A stretch of 19,944 bases of DNA from Candidatus Peribacter sp. UBA6535 (GTDB lineage: Bacteria > Patescibacteriota > Gracilibacteria > Peribacterales > Peribacteraceae): contig DJKT01000052.1 in the NCBI GenBank assembly GCA_002436205.1, forward strand, positions 1 to 19,944. Reading direction: 5' to 3'. Position 1 is the stretch's first letter. Every line of letters begins with the position of its first letter. Positions 1 through 8,396 of this stretch are shown here, piece after piece. The position numbers were made by a program, and so were the translations under genes. The notes under the pieces were generated by a model. It worked only from the letters and a program-made list of their open reading frames with translations. It was not told the origin of the DNA and ran no database searches.

Positions 1-896
1 CCAAACGCATTGGCTTCAAGGAAGACAAGACCATACCCTTCAAAATGCATTCCATGTGGAATGCTCAACATGAGAAACGCGTCAGCATCAGCATAGGATT
101 GTAATAGATCCTCTTCGGATATCTGTCCTCGAAATGTAACATTCGAATCTAATGAAAGTTCTTGTACGCGACTTTTTAGTGCCTTTGTGTAGGCGTTATC
201 TGGAATAGAGCCAATAACATCCAAATGAAATGGAATAGAGGAGGATGCCTTGAACTTGCCACATGCTTCAATGATTTCCCGGACACCTTTACGTTCTTTT
301 ACTCCCCCAACAAAAACCAAACGCTTCTCATTATGCGACGTTCTTTCTGGAAACTTCTGTGGCCACTCAATGCCTAACGTATAGACAGACATTTTCTCTG
401 CTACAAGATCACAAATGGCAGGAGCACACGTTGCAATCTCAGCTAAAATACGCTTTTGGGTATAAGCACTGATAGCAAGAATATAATCGATATCACTGTA
501 GACTCTACGCATCAGTGCACCAGTGAGCTTTTGTGTAAATGGTAATATCGTGTACGTTCCGCAGCCGGTTAGTACCCACGGGTGTCGCAGCTTTTTCGGA
601 ATACATGGAAATGCAAGTGCATATGGTTCTGCAAGTACATGAATAATGTCAGGCCTAAACTTTCGAATGCGTGCAGCAATCTTCCATGCAGCAAAAAGAA
701 TATAGAGAGGATTGCGCAGAAGCTCTAGTGGAGGTGGCAACCCTTTTATTTGTGTTACAGAGAGATCTGCCGATGGCTTTTGCAAAAGCACTTCGACTTC
801 GTGTCCATTTGCAGTAAGGCCAAGTGCCGTTGTTCGCGCCAAAGTACCCCATCCGTCTATTGGGTCTGCATGTTGAGCAATAATCAGAACTTTCAT
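1..896 (-). CDS. GT4-family glycosyltransferase, 3' end cut by window edge
   Basis: Retaining GT-B glycosyltransferase that probably adds a sugar to a surface glycan from a nucleotide-sugar donor at the cytoplasmic membrane. 298 residues are readable from the ATG at 896. The N-terminus MKVLIIAQHADPIDGWGTLA looks like a GT-B acceptor domain with an early Gly-rich loop. The second Rossmann domain begins near RLVFVGGVKERKGV, and the GT4 donor-site EX7E motif is present (E286 and E294, in FEGYGLVFLEA). A typical GT4 protein is about 350-400 residues, so perhaps 60-100 are missing off the left edge. Its ATG overlaps the gmd stop as ATGA, so translation is probably coupled. Linkage to gmd suggests a 6-deoxyhexose such as D-rhamnose or L-fucose as donor, or a product of the NulO genes. 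Donor and acceptor cannot be read from sequence. Confidence 0.88.
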   Translation of the reverse strand, partial: MKVLIIAQHADPIDGWGTLARTTALGLTANGHEVEVLLQKPSADLSVTQIKGLPPPLELLRNPLYILFAAWKIAARIRKFRPDIIHVLAEPYALAFPCIPKKLRHPWVLTGCGTYTILPFTQKLTGALMRRVYSDIDYILAISAYTQKRILAEIATCAPAICDLVAEKMSVYTLGIEWPQKFPERTSHNEKRLVFVGGVKERKGVREIIEACGKFKASSSIPFHLDVIGSIPDNAYTKALKSRVQELSLDSNVTFRGQISEEDLLQSYADADAFLMLSIPHGMHFEGYGLVFLEANAF

Positions 897-1873
897 GATG
901 CAGATGTTAGTCGCTTAAGATCCCACTCCACCATTATGCGCACCAACTCCTCAAAAGAAACCGTTGGTTCCCAGTGAAGTTTTTGTTGTGCCTTATTATT
1001 CGATCCACAGAGTGTTTCCACATCCAGCGGGCGGGTAAACCTATCATCAAATTGCACGTACGACTCCCAGTCAGTGATAGCAATCTCTTTAAATGCCGCT
1101 TGCAAAAAATCACGTACGGAATGTGTTTCTCCTGTAGAGATCACAAAGTCCTCTGGAGTATCTTGTTGTAGCATCTCCCACATTGCTTTCACATAATCTC
1201 CTGCAAAACCCCAGTCACGCTGTGCATCAATATTTCCAAGCGTGATACTGTCCTCCAGTCCTAGCTTAATGCGTGCAACTCCATCGGTAATTTTGCGCGT
1301 GACAAAGTTTATTCCACGCAGTGGTGATTCATGATTAAATAAAATTCCAGAACATGCATACAGCCCATAACTTTCTCTGTAGTTAATGGTCATCCAGTGC
1401 GCAAACAATTTAGAGATGGCATACGGACTCCTCGGGTGCAGTGGCGTTGTTTCATCTTGAAATGTTTCACCATTACTATTGCCGTACATCTCACTGGTAG
1501 ATGCCTGATAATATTTGGCTTTCGGACTATGCTCTTTCATGGCATTCAAAAGACGTAGCGCTCCCATGGCATTGATATCCGAGGTCTCTACAGATGTATC
1601 CCAACTGGCACCCACAAATGAAAGTGCAGCGAGATTATAGATTTCATCCGGCTTTATATTCTCTACGAGTGTATTTAAAGAATCTTCATCACGCATATCT
1701 GCCTCTTCGATGATGATTTGATCTTTAAGATCAAGTTCATTGAGCCTCCAAAAATCAGCAGATGATGCATCACGCACCATGCCATGTACGCTGTAATCCT
1801 TCGAAAGAAGGAGTTTAGAGAGATATGCTCCATCTTGCCCACACACACCCGTAATAAGAGCTTTTTTTGCCAT
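893..1873 (-). CDS. gmd: GDP-mannose 4,6-dehydratase
   Basis: Converts GDP-D-mannose to GDP-4-keto-6-deoxy-D-mannose (EC 4.2.1.47), the branch point to GDP-D-rhamnose, GDP-L-fucose and GDP-perosamine. Extended SDR of 326 residues from the chosen ATG. The NAD(P) loop GVCGQDG is at 9-15. Active-site residues are T126 and E128 (in STSEMYG) with Y151 and K155 (in YAISK). Family signatures NHESPLRG, FVTRKI and RDWGFAGDYVKAMW are all present. A longer frame extends to an ATG at 1945, but its 24 extra residues would precede the nucleotide-binding strand and overlap a likely promoter, so ATG 1873 is preferred. It is divergent from pseB and overlaps the downstream glycosyltransferase by 4 bp. No reductase such as rmd or fcl is visible; it may lie beyond the left edge. 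Confidence 0.93.
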   Translation of the reverse strand: MAKKALITGVCGQDGAYLSKLLLSKDYSVHGMVRDASSADFWRLNELDLKDQIIIEEADMRDEDSLNTLVENIKPDEIYNLAALSFVGASWDTSVETSDINAMGALRLLNAMKEHSPKAKYYQASTSEMYGNSNGETFQDETTPLHPRSPYAISKLFAHWMTINYRESYGLYACSGILFNHESPLRGINFVTRKITDGVARIKLGLEDSITLGNIDAQRDWGFAGDYVKAMWEMLQQDTPEDFVISTGETHSVRDFLQAAFKEIAITDWESYVQFDDRFTRPLDVETLCGSNNKAQQKLHWEPTVSFEELVRIMVEWDLKRLTSAS

Positions 1874-1883
1874 AGCAAGGCGT

Positions 1884-1913
1884 ATACTACTGTAGACGGC
1901 ACTCCCTAAACAA
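1884..1913 (-). promoter_or_regulatory. Probable promoter of gmd
   Basis: On the minus strand, a TTGTTT -35 (1913-1908), 18-bp spacer and TAGTAT -10 (1889-1884) end 10 nt before the preferred gmd ATG. Predicted transcription start is about 4 nt upstream of ATG 1873, a nearly leaderless message; no SD sequence is seen. Both boxes are imperfect matches, so this rests on position and on similarity to the other operon heads here. Confidence 0.45.
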
Positions 1914-1944
1914 TCTGACTGACGACTTTTATGGCCTAATTTCA

Positions 1945-1971
1945 TTGAAAATACCGAATTTGTGATAGGAT
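1945..1971 (+). promoter_or_regulatory. Probable promoter of the pseudaminic acid operon
   Basis: TTGAAA -35 (1945-1950), 15-bp spacer and an extended -10 (TG at 1963-1964, then TAGGAT 1966-1971) end 7 nt before the pseB ATG at 1979. Predicted transcription start is about 1 nt upstream of the ATG. No SD is present; the 7 nt between are pyrimidines only. The spacer is short, partly offset by the TGn extension. The 105-bp divergent region with gmd shows nothing else I can support. Confidence 0.45.
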
Positions 1972-1978
1972 CCTCCTC

Positions 1979-2947
1979 ATGAAATCCTTAGAAGGAAGTA
2001 CTATTTTAATAACTGGCGGGACAGGATCATTTGGCAGAGCATTTACGAAGATCATTCTCGAGGAATGCAATCCGAAGAAAGTGATAATTTTCAGTAGAGA
2101 CGAACTCAAGCAGCACAACATGCGCAACGAGGGATTTGATGATAGTCGTCTACGATACTTTATAGGAGATATTCGTGACCGGGAGCGCCTGCAGCGAGCT
2201 ATGGCAGGTGTAGATATCGTCGTGCATGCCGCAGCACTAAAACACGTATCATCCTGCGAATATAATCCATTCGAAGCAGTGCAGACCAATATCAACGGAG
2301 CAAGAAATATCGTAGAGGCGGCATTGGACAGTGGCGTCAAAAAAGTACTGGCTCTCAGTACCGATAAAGCAGTAAACCCTGTCAATCTCTATGGTGCTAC
2401 CAAGCTGGTATCCGAAAAGATTTTTGTGCAAGGCAACGCCTACGGCGGAGCAGAGAATATACGATTTTCCTGTGTACGATACGGAAACGTTGTCGGTAGC
2501 AGCGGCAGTGTAGTTCCACTCTTTACAAAACAAAAAGAGACTGGAACCATTACTATTACCGACGAACGTATGACGCGTTTCTGGCTAACGCTGGACCAGG
2601 GAGTACGCTTTGTTATCAAAAGTATTGATGAAATGAAGGGAGGAGAAATTTTCGTTCCGAAAATTTCAAGTATGAAAGTGGTAGATCTAGCAGAAGCCAT
2701 TGCACCCGAGTGCGACAAAAAGGTTATTGGTATCCGTGCCGGAGAAAAGCTACACGAATGTATGATCTCCAAAGACGAAGCGCGTCACACATTAGAACGC
2801 GATGACTCATTTGTCATTGTTCCGGAAGATCACGGATGGACAGAAGAAGATATGCCAACATCAAATCTTCCCGAGAACTTTGAGTATGCAAGTGATACAA
2901 ATGCACAGTGGCTAACGACTGAAGAGTTGCAAGCACTCATCAAATGA
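1979..2947 (+). CDS. pseB: UDP-GlcNAc 4,6-dehydratase, inverting (PseB)
   Basis: First step of pseudaminic acid synthesis: converts UDP-GlcNAc to UDP-2-acetamido-2,6-dideoxy-beta-L-arabino-hexos-4-ulose (EC 4.2.1.115) in the cytoplasm. 322-residue soluble extended SDR. It has the NADP loop GGTGSFG (13-19), the PseB-like stretch FSRDELKQ, and the active site T128, D129, K130 (in STDKAVNP) with Y138 and K142 (in YGATK). Retention of the YxxxK tyrosine places it with PseB/FlaA1 rather than the retaining PglF/WbpM/LegB type, which has Met there. Further PseB-like signatures are RYGNVVGS, MTRFWLTL and IGIRAGEKLHE. Length matches the family (about 330). It heads an eleven-gene operon and overlaps the next gene by ATGA. 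Confidence 0.95.
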   Translation: MKSLEGSTILITGGTGSFGRAFTKIILEECNPKKVIIFSRDELKQHNMRNEGFDDSRLRYFIGDIRDRERLQRAMAGVDIVVHAAALKHVSSCEYNPFEAVQTNINGARNIVEAALDSGVKKVLALSTDKAVNPVNLYGATKLVSEKIFVQGNAYGGAENIRFSCVRYGNVVGSSGSVVPLFTKQKETGTITITDERMTRFWLTLDQGVRFVIKSIDEMKGGEIFVPKISSMKVVDLAEAIAPECDKKVIGIRAGEKLHECMISKDEARHTLERDDSFVIVPEDHGWTEEDMPTSNLPENFEYASDTNAQWLTTEELQALIK

Positions 2948-4698
2948 AACAATATATCTTATCTATTGCGACACTGGCCATAGTGCCAATCGTTGTATTT
3001 GCAATGCCACCGGATGTAGAAAATAACATCTGGTATTCAGATACTATACAAAAACTCTATGACCAAGGATACTTTTCGAAAGATGAATCCTTTCGCCCTA
3101 GTGATGCGGCATTGCGCGGTGAGATAGTTCAACTAATTGTCGATATACAAGGAGGGCCTTCTGGAGAGCATGATGCCACAGAAGCATTTGATGATGTGCC
3201 TGCCTCACATCCACTCCATACGTATTTTGCAGAGGCTGCAGCGCAAAAATGGATAACAGGTCAGGATAATTGTTACGCAAAGTCTAAGCCGTGTTATGCA
3301 AACCCAGGTCAACCAATAAACCGTGCAGAAATGGCAGCCCTTCTTATGCGTGTCTTTGAAAAAGCAGCTCATAATACAGCCCCAACATTCGATGACGTCC
3401 CTCAAGATACTTGGTACACGAAACACATACGTAATGCCGCCAGCCTCTGTCTTCTGCAAGGTGACGACGGTAATAATACTGTGCGACCAGCAGATACCAT
3501 CAACCGTGCAGAAATGGCAGTGATGATCGAAAGAGTATTTAAAGATCTACAGTATCCGAATTGTTCAACAAATATCACAGATACTATGATTCCGAAAGCA
3601 CCAGGCACTGGGGAAGATGGTACGTATACCAGCGGATGGCGCTGGCCAGTAGAAGTTTTCGAGTACGCGGGAGGTACGATAAGTATTATTGACGGATTTG
3701 AAGATCCATATGGCCTGGATCTGATAGATGGAATGCTCTACGTTTCAGACGGAGGAAGAGGCCAAGTAGTGCGCTTTACCGAAGATCTGCAATACCGTGG
3801 TTGGCTGGGGTTATTAAATGGTAATCCGAATGGCTGGCATGACACAGGATCTTCTCAGCGTTCAGATCAAAAGGGTGGACTCAATTTCCCACATGCAGTT
3901 GCAAAGCTTGATGATGGTACATTGCTCGTTGCAGACTACAATGCAAAAGCCGTACGCACCTATACAGAGGATGGAACATTTATCGGTAATTTTTATGACA
4001 CTGATAACGAAAATCTCAAATTTCGTGGACCTCCCGTTGTCGACTTAGATCCTGCAGGAAACGTTTGGGTAGCAGATTATGCCGGACATCGTATTATGAA
4101 ATTTGACCAAGGTGGCAATCTTCTGGGTTGGAAAGGTGAACGTACAGACGGAACAATTGTCGAAGGATTTGCAACCGAAGATGCATCTCAACCATCAAGT
4201 GCCTATGGTGGTTTTCGATATCCACACCAGATTGCAGTAGAGAATAACGGAACATTCTACGTAGCAGATTTGAATAACCACCGCATTCAGAAATTTGCAA
4301 AGGATGGAACATTTCTCGGTTGGATAGGTGCACAAGATAATGGAAAGATCAATGACGGATGGACGATGGAGGGAGTATCTGCTCCAAGTAGTTTTATCGG
4401 AGGTTTCAGCCGTCCGATTTCAATAACACTTACACCTAACAACATGCTTCTCATAAGCGATAGCGACAATTACCGTCTTCAGTTGTTTACAACAGAAGGC
4501 AAATTCGTTGGGTGGCTAGGAGCCAAAAGTTATGACAAAATGACAGTCGGATGGGAAAAGCAAGGTGTAGCCGCAAGCTCTAAAGAACCGGGCGGATTCG
4601 AGCGAGCGGTCAATTCATTCATACATAATGGCAAAATCTATACAGCAGATAGCAACGGAAGAATTCAGATATTTACACTGAAAAACAGTACAGAATAG
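2944..4698 (+). CDS. Secreted SLH-domain + six-bladed NHL beta-propeller protein
   Basis: Predicted envelope-attached, exported 584-residue protein. A signal peptide covers residues 1-20 (Lys2, hydrophobic 4-19, V-F-A before the likely cut; no lipobox Cys). Three SLH-like modules follow at about 28-72, 80-140 and 147-202, each with a W/F-Y start and an RPxD/INRAEM-type end; modules 2 and 3 share NRAEMA. Six NHL blades (about 254-289, 314-350, 362-398, 424-462, 489-527, 552-580) repeat a pattern like LLVADYNAKAVRTY and FLGW. Four linkers between blades are related and Ser/Gly-rich. SLH modules typically bind wall polymers carrying pyruvylated sugars, and NHL propellers bind proteins, glycans or RNA. 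It overlaps pseB (ATGA) and precedes pseC, so it should be co-expressed with the sugar pathway as acceptor or surface partner; that role is inference. Confidence 0.9.
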   Translation: MKQYILSIATLAIVPIVVFAMPPDVENNIWYSDTIQKLYDQGYFSKDESFRPSDAALRGEIVQLIVDIQGGPSGEHDATEAFDDVPASHPLHTYFAEAAAQKWITGQDNCYAKSKPCYANPGQPINRAEMAALLMRVFEKAAHNTAPTFDDVPQDTWYTKHIRNAASLCLLQGDDGNNTVRPADTINRAEMAVMIERVFKDLQYPNCSTNITDTMIPKAPGTGEDGTYTSGWRWPVEVFEYAGGTISIIDGFEDPYGLDLIDGMLYVSDGGRGQVVRFTEDLQYRGWLGLLNGNPNGWHDTGSSQRSDQKGGLNFPHAVAKLDDGTLLVADYNAKAVRTYTEDGTFIGNFYDTDNENLKFRGPPVVDLDPAGNVWVADYAGHRIMKFDQGGNLLGWKGERTDGTIVEGFATEDASQPSSAYGGFRYPHQIAVENNGTFYVADLNNHRIQKFAKDGTFLGWIGAQDNGKINDGWTMEGVSAPSSFIGGFSRPISITLTPNNMLLISDSDNYRLQLFTTEGKFVGWLGAKSYDKMTVGWEKQGVAASSKEPGGFERAVNSFIHNGKIYTADSNGRIQIFTLKNSTE

Positions 4699-4712
4699 GT
4701 TACGCTGCTCCT

Positions 4713-5855
4713 ATGCGAGAATCATTTCTTCCGTATGGGCGTCAGGCAATCAGCGAAGAAGATATCGATGCTGTGTGTGATGTACTTAAATCTGACTGGC
4801 TCACTACAGGTCCTAAGGTAGAAGAGTTTGAAAAAGCATTTGCGTCATTTGTAGGAGCAAAAGAGGCAGTTGCTATAAGCAATGGAACAGCGGCTCTGCA
4901 CGCTGCTATGTTTGCCCTAGACATAACAAAAGGAGATGAAGTCATCGTCCCAACAATGACCTTTGCGGCAACAGCAAATGCTGTTGTATTCCAGGGGGGA
5001 ACACCTGTCTTTGTCGATAGCGATCCAGAGACTCTATTGATCGACCCAACAAAGATAGAAAAAGCCATAACCAATAAGACAAAGGCTATCATCTGTGTGG
5101 ATTACACAGGACACGCCTGTGACTACAGTGCTCTCAAGACAATTGCCTCTGCACACAATCTACCGCTTGTCGCTGATGCATGCCATGCGCTGGGAGGTAC
5201 TGCAGACGGAAAGTCTATAGGATCTATCGCAGACCTTAGCACCTTTAGTTTCCATCCCGTAAAACCCATTGCCACAGGTGAAGGAGGAATGATTACTACA
5301 AATGATGCAGCACTGGCAAAAAAGATGCGACAATTCAGAAATCACTGTATCGATAGTGATCACCGTGAAAGACAGGAGCAAGGCTCATGGTTTTATGAGA
5401 TGACAGACCTCGGCTACAACTATCGACTTACCGATATTCAGTGTGCACTAGGAATTACGCAACTGAAGAACGTACCCAAATGGACTGCGCGCCGCCAGGA
5501 AATAGCCAAGATCTACGACGAAGCATTTGCACAAATGGATGCGGTAACTCCCCTTGCAGTACGTGACAATGTGTCACACACCTACCACTTGTATGTTGTT
5601 AAGGTGCGCAAAGATCGGGCCGAAGTATTTAAGGCTCTGCGCGAAGAAAACATTGGAGTAAATGTGCATTACATTCCTGTGCATCTTCATCCGTTTTATC
5701 AAAATAACTTCAGTACTAAAACGGGGCAGTGCCCCATCGCAGAAAAAGCTTACGAACACATTCTCTCTCTTCCGATGTTTCCTGCTATGACTGATGATGA
5801 TGTAAAAGATGTTTGTGACGCTCTACAAAAAGTTACGACTGCTCTCAACATATGA
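4713..5855 (+). CDS. pseC: PLP-dependent sugar aminotransferase (PseC)
   Basis: Transfers an amino group from glutamate to C4 of the PseB product, giving UDP-4-amino-4,6-dideoxy-beta-L-AltNAc (EC 2.6.1.92). 380-residue DegT/DnrJ/EryC1/StrS fold. The internal-aldimine lysine is K184 in FHPVKPIATGEGG, with the PLP-ring aspartate D155 in ADACHALGG. The Phe-His-x-x-Lys-Pro-Ile context resembles Helicobacter PseC, whereas the second aminotransferase in this window has FYPNKQMTTGEGG. The substrate-loop region LGYNYRLTDIQCALG is intact. It lies 14 bp after the SLH-NHL gene, one of few real gaps in this operon, with no clear SD. It overlaps the cytidylyltransferase by ATGA. Confidence 0.94.
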   Translation: MRESFLPYGRQAISEEDIDAVCDVLKSDWLTTGPKVEEFEKAFASFVGAKEAVAISNGTAALHAAMFALDITKGDEVIVPTMTFAATANAVVFQGGTPVFVDSDPETLLIDPTKIEKAITNKTKAIICVDYTGHACDYSALKTIASAHNLPLVADACHALGGTADGKSIGSIADLSTFSFHPVKPIATGEGGMITTNDAALAKKMRQFRNHCIDSDHRERQEQGSWFYEMTDLGYNYRLTDIQCALGITQLKNVPKWTARRQEIAKIYDEAFAQMDAVTPLAVRDNVSHTYHLYVVKVRKDRAEVFKALREENIGVNVHYIPVHLHPFYQNNFSTKTGQCPIAEKAYEHILSLPMFPAMTDDDVKDVCDALQKVTTALNI

Positions 5856-6580
5856 GTACCGTGATCATCATTCAAGCAAGAGTCGGTAGCACACGTCTAC
5901 CAAACAAAGTGCTCACAGATATTGCAAACAAACCAATGCTCCAGCGAGTCGTTGAACGCTGCAGTAGAAGTACTAACGCAGATACAGTCATGGTTGCTAC
6001 AACAAACAATGCCGATGACGATCCTATAGTGAAGTTATGTGAATCGATCGGGACCCCTGTGTACCGTGGATCAGAAGAGGATGTGCTCGACAGGTACAAA
6101 CAAGCAGCGGATATGATCCAAGCTGATGTCATCGTACGAGTCACATCCGATTGTCCACTCATAGATCCGGAGATTCTTGATCAAGCTATAACCAAATTCG
6201 AAGAAGTGAAACCTGACTATGCGAGTAATGTAATTGAGCGTACCTATCCACGAGGGCTAGACTGTGAAATCTTCAGCCGCAGTGTACTCGATCGCGTATG
6301 GAATGAAGCAAAGCAGAAGCACGAACGCGAACATGTCACACCCTACATCTTGGAAAATCCAGAGAAATTCACTGTGCTTTCTATAGTAGGAGATACTAAC
6401 GAGAGTACACACCGATGGACTGTCGATACCCCCGAAGACCTAAAACTCGTACAGGCAATCTATGCAGAACTTGGAGAAGACGGGGCATTTGACTGGAAGC
6501 AGATACTGGACTTTTTGGAACAAAACCCCGAAATTCTCCAGTTGAATGCAGGTATAGAGCAAAAATCTCTGAAGGATTAA
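5852..6580 (+). CDS. NulO cytidylyltransferase, SpsF/PseF type
   Basis: Probable CMP-sugar synthetase that activates the finished nonulosonic acid with CTP, releasing pyrophosphate. 242 residues, Rossmann nucleotidyltransferase fold (cytidylyltransferase family shared by NeuA, KdsB and SpsF). The N-terminal nucleotide-binding signature QARVGSTRLPNKVL is at 8-21, followed by RVTSDCPLIDP, a metal/CTP-binding region typical of the family. The body resembles Bacillus SpsF rather than classical PseF, so substrate is assigned from context: it sits between pseC and the amidotransferase genes of a pse operon. It is the only cytidylyltransferase in the window although two NulO synthases are encoded, so it may serve both products. 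It starts in an ATGA overlap with pseC. Confidence 0.85.
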   Translation: MSTVIIIQARVGSTRLPNKVLTDIANKPMLQRVVERCSRSTNADTVMVATTNNADDDPIVKLCESIGTPVYRGSEEDVLDRYKQAADMIQADVIVRVTSDCPLIDPEILDQAITKFEEVKPDYASNVIERTYPRGLDCEIFSRSVLDRVWNEAKQKHEREHVTPYILENPEKFTVLSIVGDTNESTHRWTVDTPEDLKLVQAIYAELGEDGAFDWKQILDFLEQNPEILQLNAGIEQKSLKD

Positions 6581-6606
6581 GATTGCATTCAACCCCCTCT
6601 CCTCAT

Positions 6607-6610
6607 AAGG
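6607..6610 (+). promoter_or_regulatory. Shine-Dalgarno-like AAGG before the amidotransferase
   Basis: AAGG ends 8 nt before ATG 6619. It is one of the few SD-like sites in the window and falls at one of the few genes without a stop/start overlap. It favours ATG 6619 over the in-frame TTG at 6583. Confidence 0.5.
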
Positions 6611-6618
6611 TATGTGAC

Positions 6619-7782
6619 ATGAGTGAGCAATCCATCCGCTATTGTACGAATTGCGTCATGCCGGCTACGAAACCTGATTTGCCCATGGATGAAAATGGGG
6701 TATGTGGAGCATGTCAAAATTTCATGAACCGCAAAGAAGTAGACTGGGACATTAGAAAAAAGGAGCTCGAAGAGATACTGGAGAAATATAAATCCAAAGA
6801 TCGCAGCAACTACGACTGTGTTATTCCTGTAAGTGGTGGAAAAGACAGTACGTACCAAGTAATTCGCATGCTGGAGATGGGCATGAACCCGCTCTGCGTA
6901 ACTGCTACGACAGATTTTCTTTCGGATATCGGGAGAGAGAACATCGAAAATCTGAAAAGTCTTGGCGTTGATTACTTAGAATTTTCAACAAATCCCGTAG
7001 TGCGCAGACGCATTAATAAGCTCGCCCTCACAGAGGTTGGTGATATTTCCTGGCCGGAACATTTGACCATCTTCACACTGCCTATTCGTGTTGCAGTACA
7101 GTTCAATGTTCCTCTGGTTGTCTGGGGAGAAAACTCACAAAACGAATATGGAGGACCTGCAGCTGATGCGGAAAATAATGTTCTCACACGGAGGTGGCTC
7201 GAAGAGTTTGGAGGTCTACTTGGACTTCGTGTTACAGACCTTGTCGGACAAGTTGGCATTAAAGAGGAGGATTTAATTTCGTACATGTATCCTTCCGACG
7301 AAGACCTACAGCGAGTCGGTGTAACCGGAATATTCCTTGGTCACTATGTTCCATGGGATGGCTACACCAACGCACTTATTGCCGAATGTCATGGCATGAA
7401 GACATTTGGCAAAACTATAGAAGGTTCTTGTGTGAACTACGAAAATCTGGACAACGTACATATGGGTATTCACGACTACTTCAAGTTCCTCAAGTTCGGA
7501 TTCGGTCGTGCGACAGATCTTGCATGCATGCACTTGCGTCGCGGAAGGCTTTCGCGTGCAGACGCAATGAAAATTGTACAAATGCATGATGGAAAGTTCC
7601 CGTGGTCGTACTTGGATGTTTCCCTAGAAGAGATCATGGCGCACATTGATATGACAGTGGATGAATTTGTTGCAGTCTGTGACAGATTCACGAATAAAAA
7701 GATCTTTGAATGTGATGCAAAGGGAAACCTCAAGAAAGACGAAAAAGGAAACCTGACCAAAATTAACTACGATAACGAATGA
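6619..7782 (+). CDS. pseA: N-acetyl-sugar amidotransferase (PseA/WbpG family)
   Basis: Predicted to convert an N-acyl group of a sugar (in Pse, usually the 7-acetamido) into an amidine, using ATP and ammonia delivered by the HisH/HisF-like partners. 387 residues. An N-terminal Cys cluster is likely to bind metal (C9-x2-C12 in YCTNC and C29-x2-C32 in CGAC). The ATP-pyrophosphatase P-loop SGGKDS is at 72-77. Family stretches include WPEHLTIFTLP and VPLVVWGENSQNEYGG. An upstream in-frame TTG (6583) would add 12 residues before the conserved YCTNC start; ATG 6619 with AAGG is preferred. It overlaps hisH by ATGA. Campylobacter PseA makes the acetamidino form of Pse, and Pseudomonas WbpG acts with HisH2/HisF2; this operon combines a pse context with the WbpG-style trio. 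Confidence 0.9.
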   Translation: MSEQSIRYCTNCVMPATKPDLPMDENGVCGACQNFMNRKEVDWDIRKKELEEILEKYKSKDRSNYDCVIPVSGGKDSTYQVIRMLEMGMNPLCVTATTDFLSDIGRENIENLKSLGVDYLEFSTNPVVRRRINKLALTEVGDISWPEHLTIFTLPIRVAVQFNVPLVVWGENSQNEYGGPAADAENNVLTRRWLEEFGGLLGLRVTDLVGQVGIKEEDLISYMYPSDEDLQRVGVTGIFLGHYVPWDGYTNALIAECHGMKTFGKTIEGSCVNYENLDNVHMGIHDYFKFLKFGFGRATDLACMHLRRGRLSRADAMKIVQMHDGKFPWSYLDVSLEEIMAHIDMTVDEFVAVCDRFTNKKIFECDAKGNLKKDEKGNLTKINYDNE

Positions 7783-8396
7783 CCGCGGTAACAATAATTG
7801 ATTACGGCATGTGCAACTTAGACAGTGTGGCACGTGCGGTCGAAGAATGTGGTGGAAATCCAACAGTTACCGACAAACACAGTGTCATTGAATCTGCAGA
7901 TAGTATTATCCTGCCCGGAGTCGGAGCATTTCCCGATGCCATGAAAAACATTCAAGAAAGAGGACTAGAAGACGTACTGAGGAAACGTGTTGTGGATGAC
8001 GGCGTTCCATTTCTTGGTATTTGCCTTGGTATGCAGCTGCTGGCATCGAAGGGATACGAAGTAAGCGAGTGCAAAGGACTGGGATGGATAGAGGGAGAGA
8101 TCGTGAAGCTAGAGCCAAAAGGAGAGGATACTCGCATCCCTCATATAGGATGGGATGAGGTGCACTATCCAAAACCTTCAAAGCTCTTCGAGGGTATCCC
8201 CGAAGGTAAAGACTTCTACTTTGTCCATAGTTTTCACTTTGTTCCAAAGAATGAAGAAGCCATCATTGGCTACACGAAATATGCTGATGGTGGTGTGTCT
8301 GCACTGCAAAAAGGAAACATTCATGCCGTACAATTCCACCCGGAAAAAAGTCAAAAGGTAGGCTTTGCTCTTCTTCGCAATTTTCTCTCACTCTAA
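7779..8396 (+). CDS. hisH: HisH-like glutamine amidotransferase subunit
   Basis: Class I glutaminase that releases ammonia from glutamine and passes it through the HisF-like barrel to the adjacent sugar amidotransferase. 205 residues. The catalytic triad is complete: C82 in GICLGMQ, with H187 and E189 in QFHPEKSQ. HisH hallmarks PHIGWDE and FYFVHSFHF are present. It starts in an ATGA overlap with pseA and its TAA overlaps the hisF ATG (TAATG), so the three should be made in equal amounts. No other histidine-biosynthesis gene is nearby and the partner lacks a cyclase residue, so a role in histidine synthesis is unlikely. Equivalent paralogues are HisH2 of Pseudomonas O-antigen clusters. Confidence 0.92.
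   Translation: MTAVTIIDYGMCNLDSVARAVEECGGNPTVTDKHSVIESADSIILPGVGAFPDAMKNIQERGLEDVLRKRVVDDGVPFLGICLGMQLLASKGYEVSECKGLGWIEGEIVKLEPKGEDTRIPHIGWDEVHYPKPSKLFEGIPEGKDFYFVHSFHFVPKNEEAIIGYTKYADGGVSALQKGNIHAVQFHPEKSQKVGFALLRNFLSL

Noticed and set aside
1874..1945. Extended N-terminus of GDP-mannose dehydratase from ATG 1945
   Set aside because: The 24 extra residues precede the nucleotide-binding strand, match no family feature and overlap the likely promoter.
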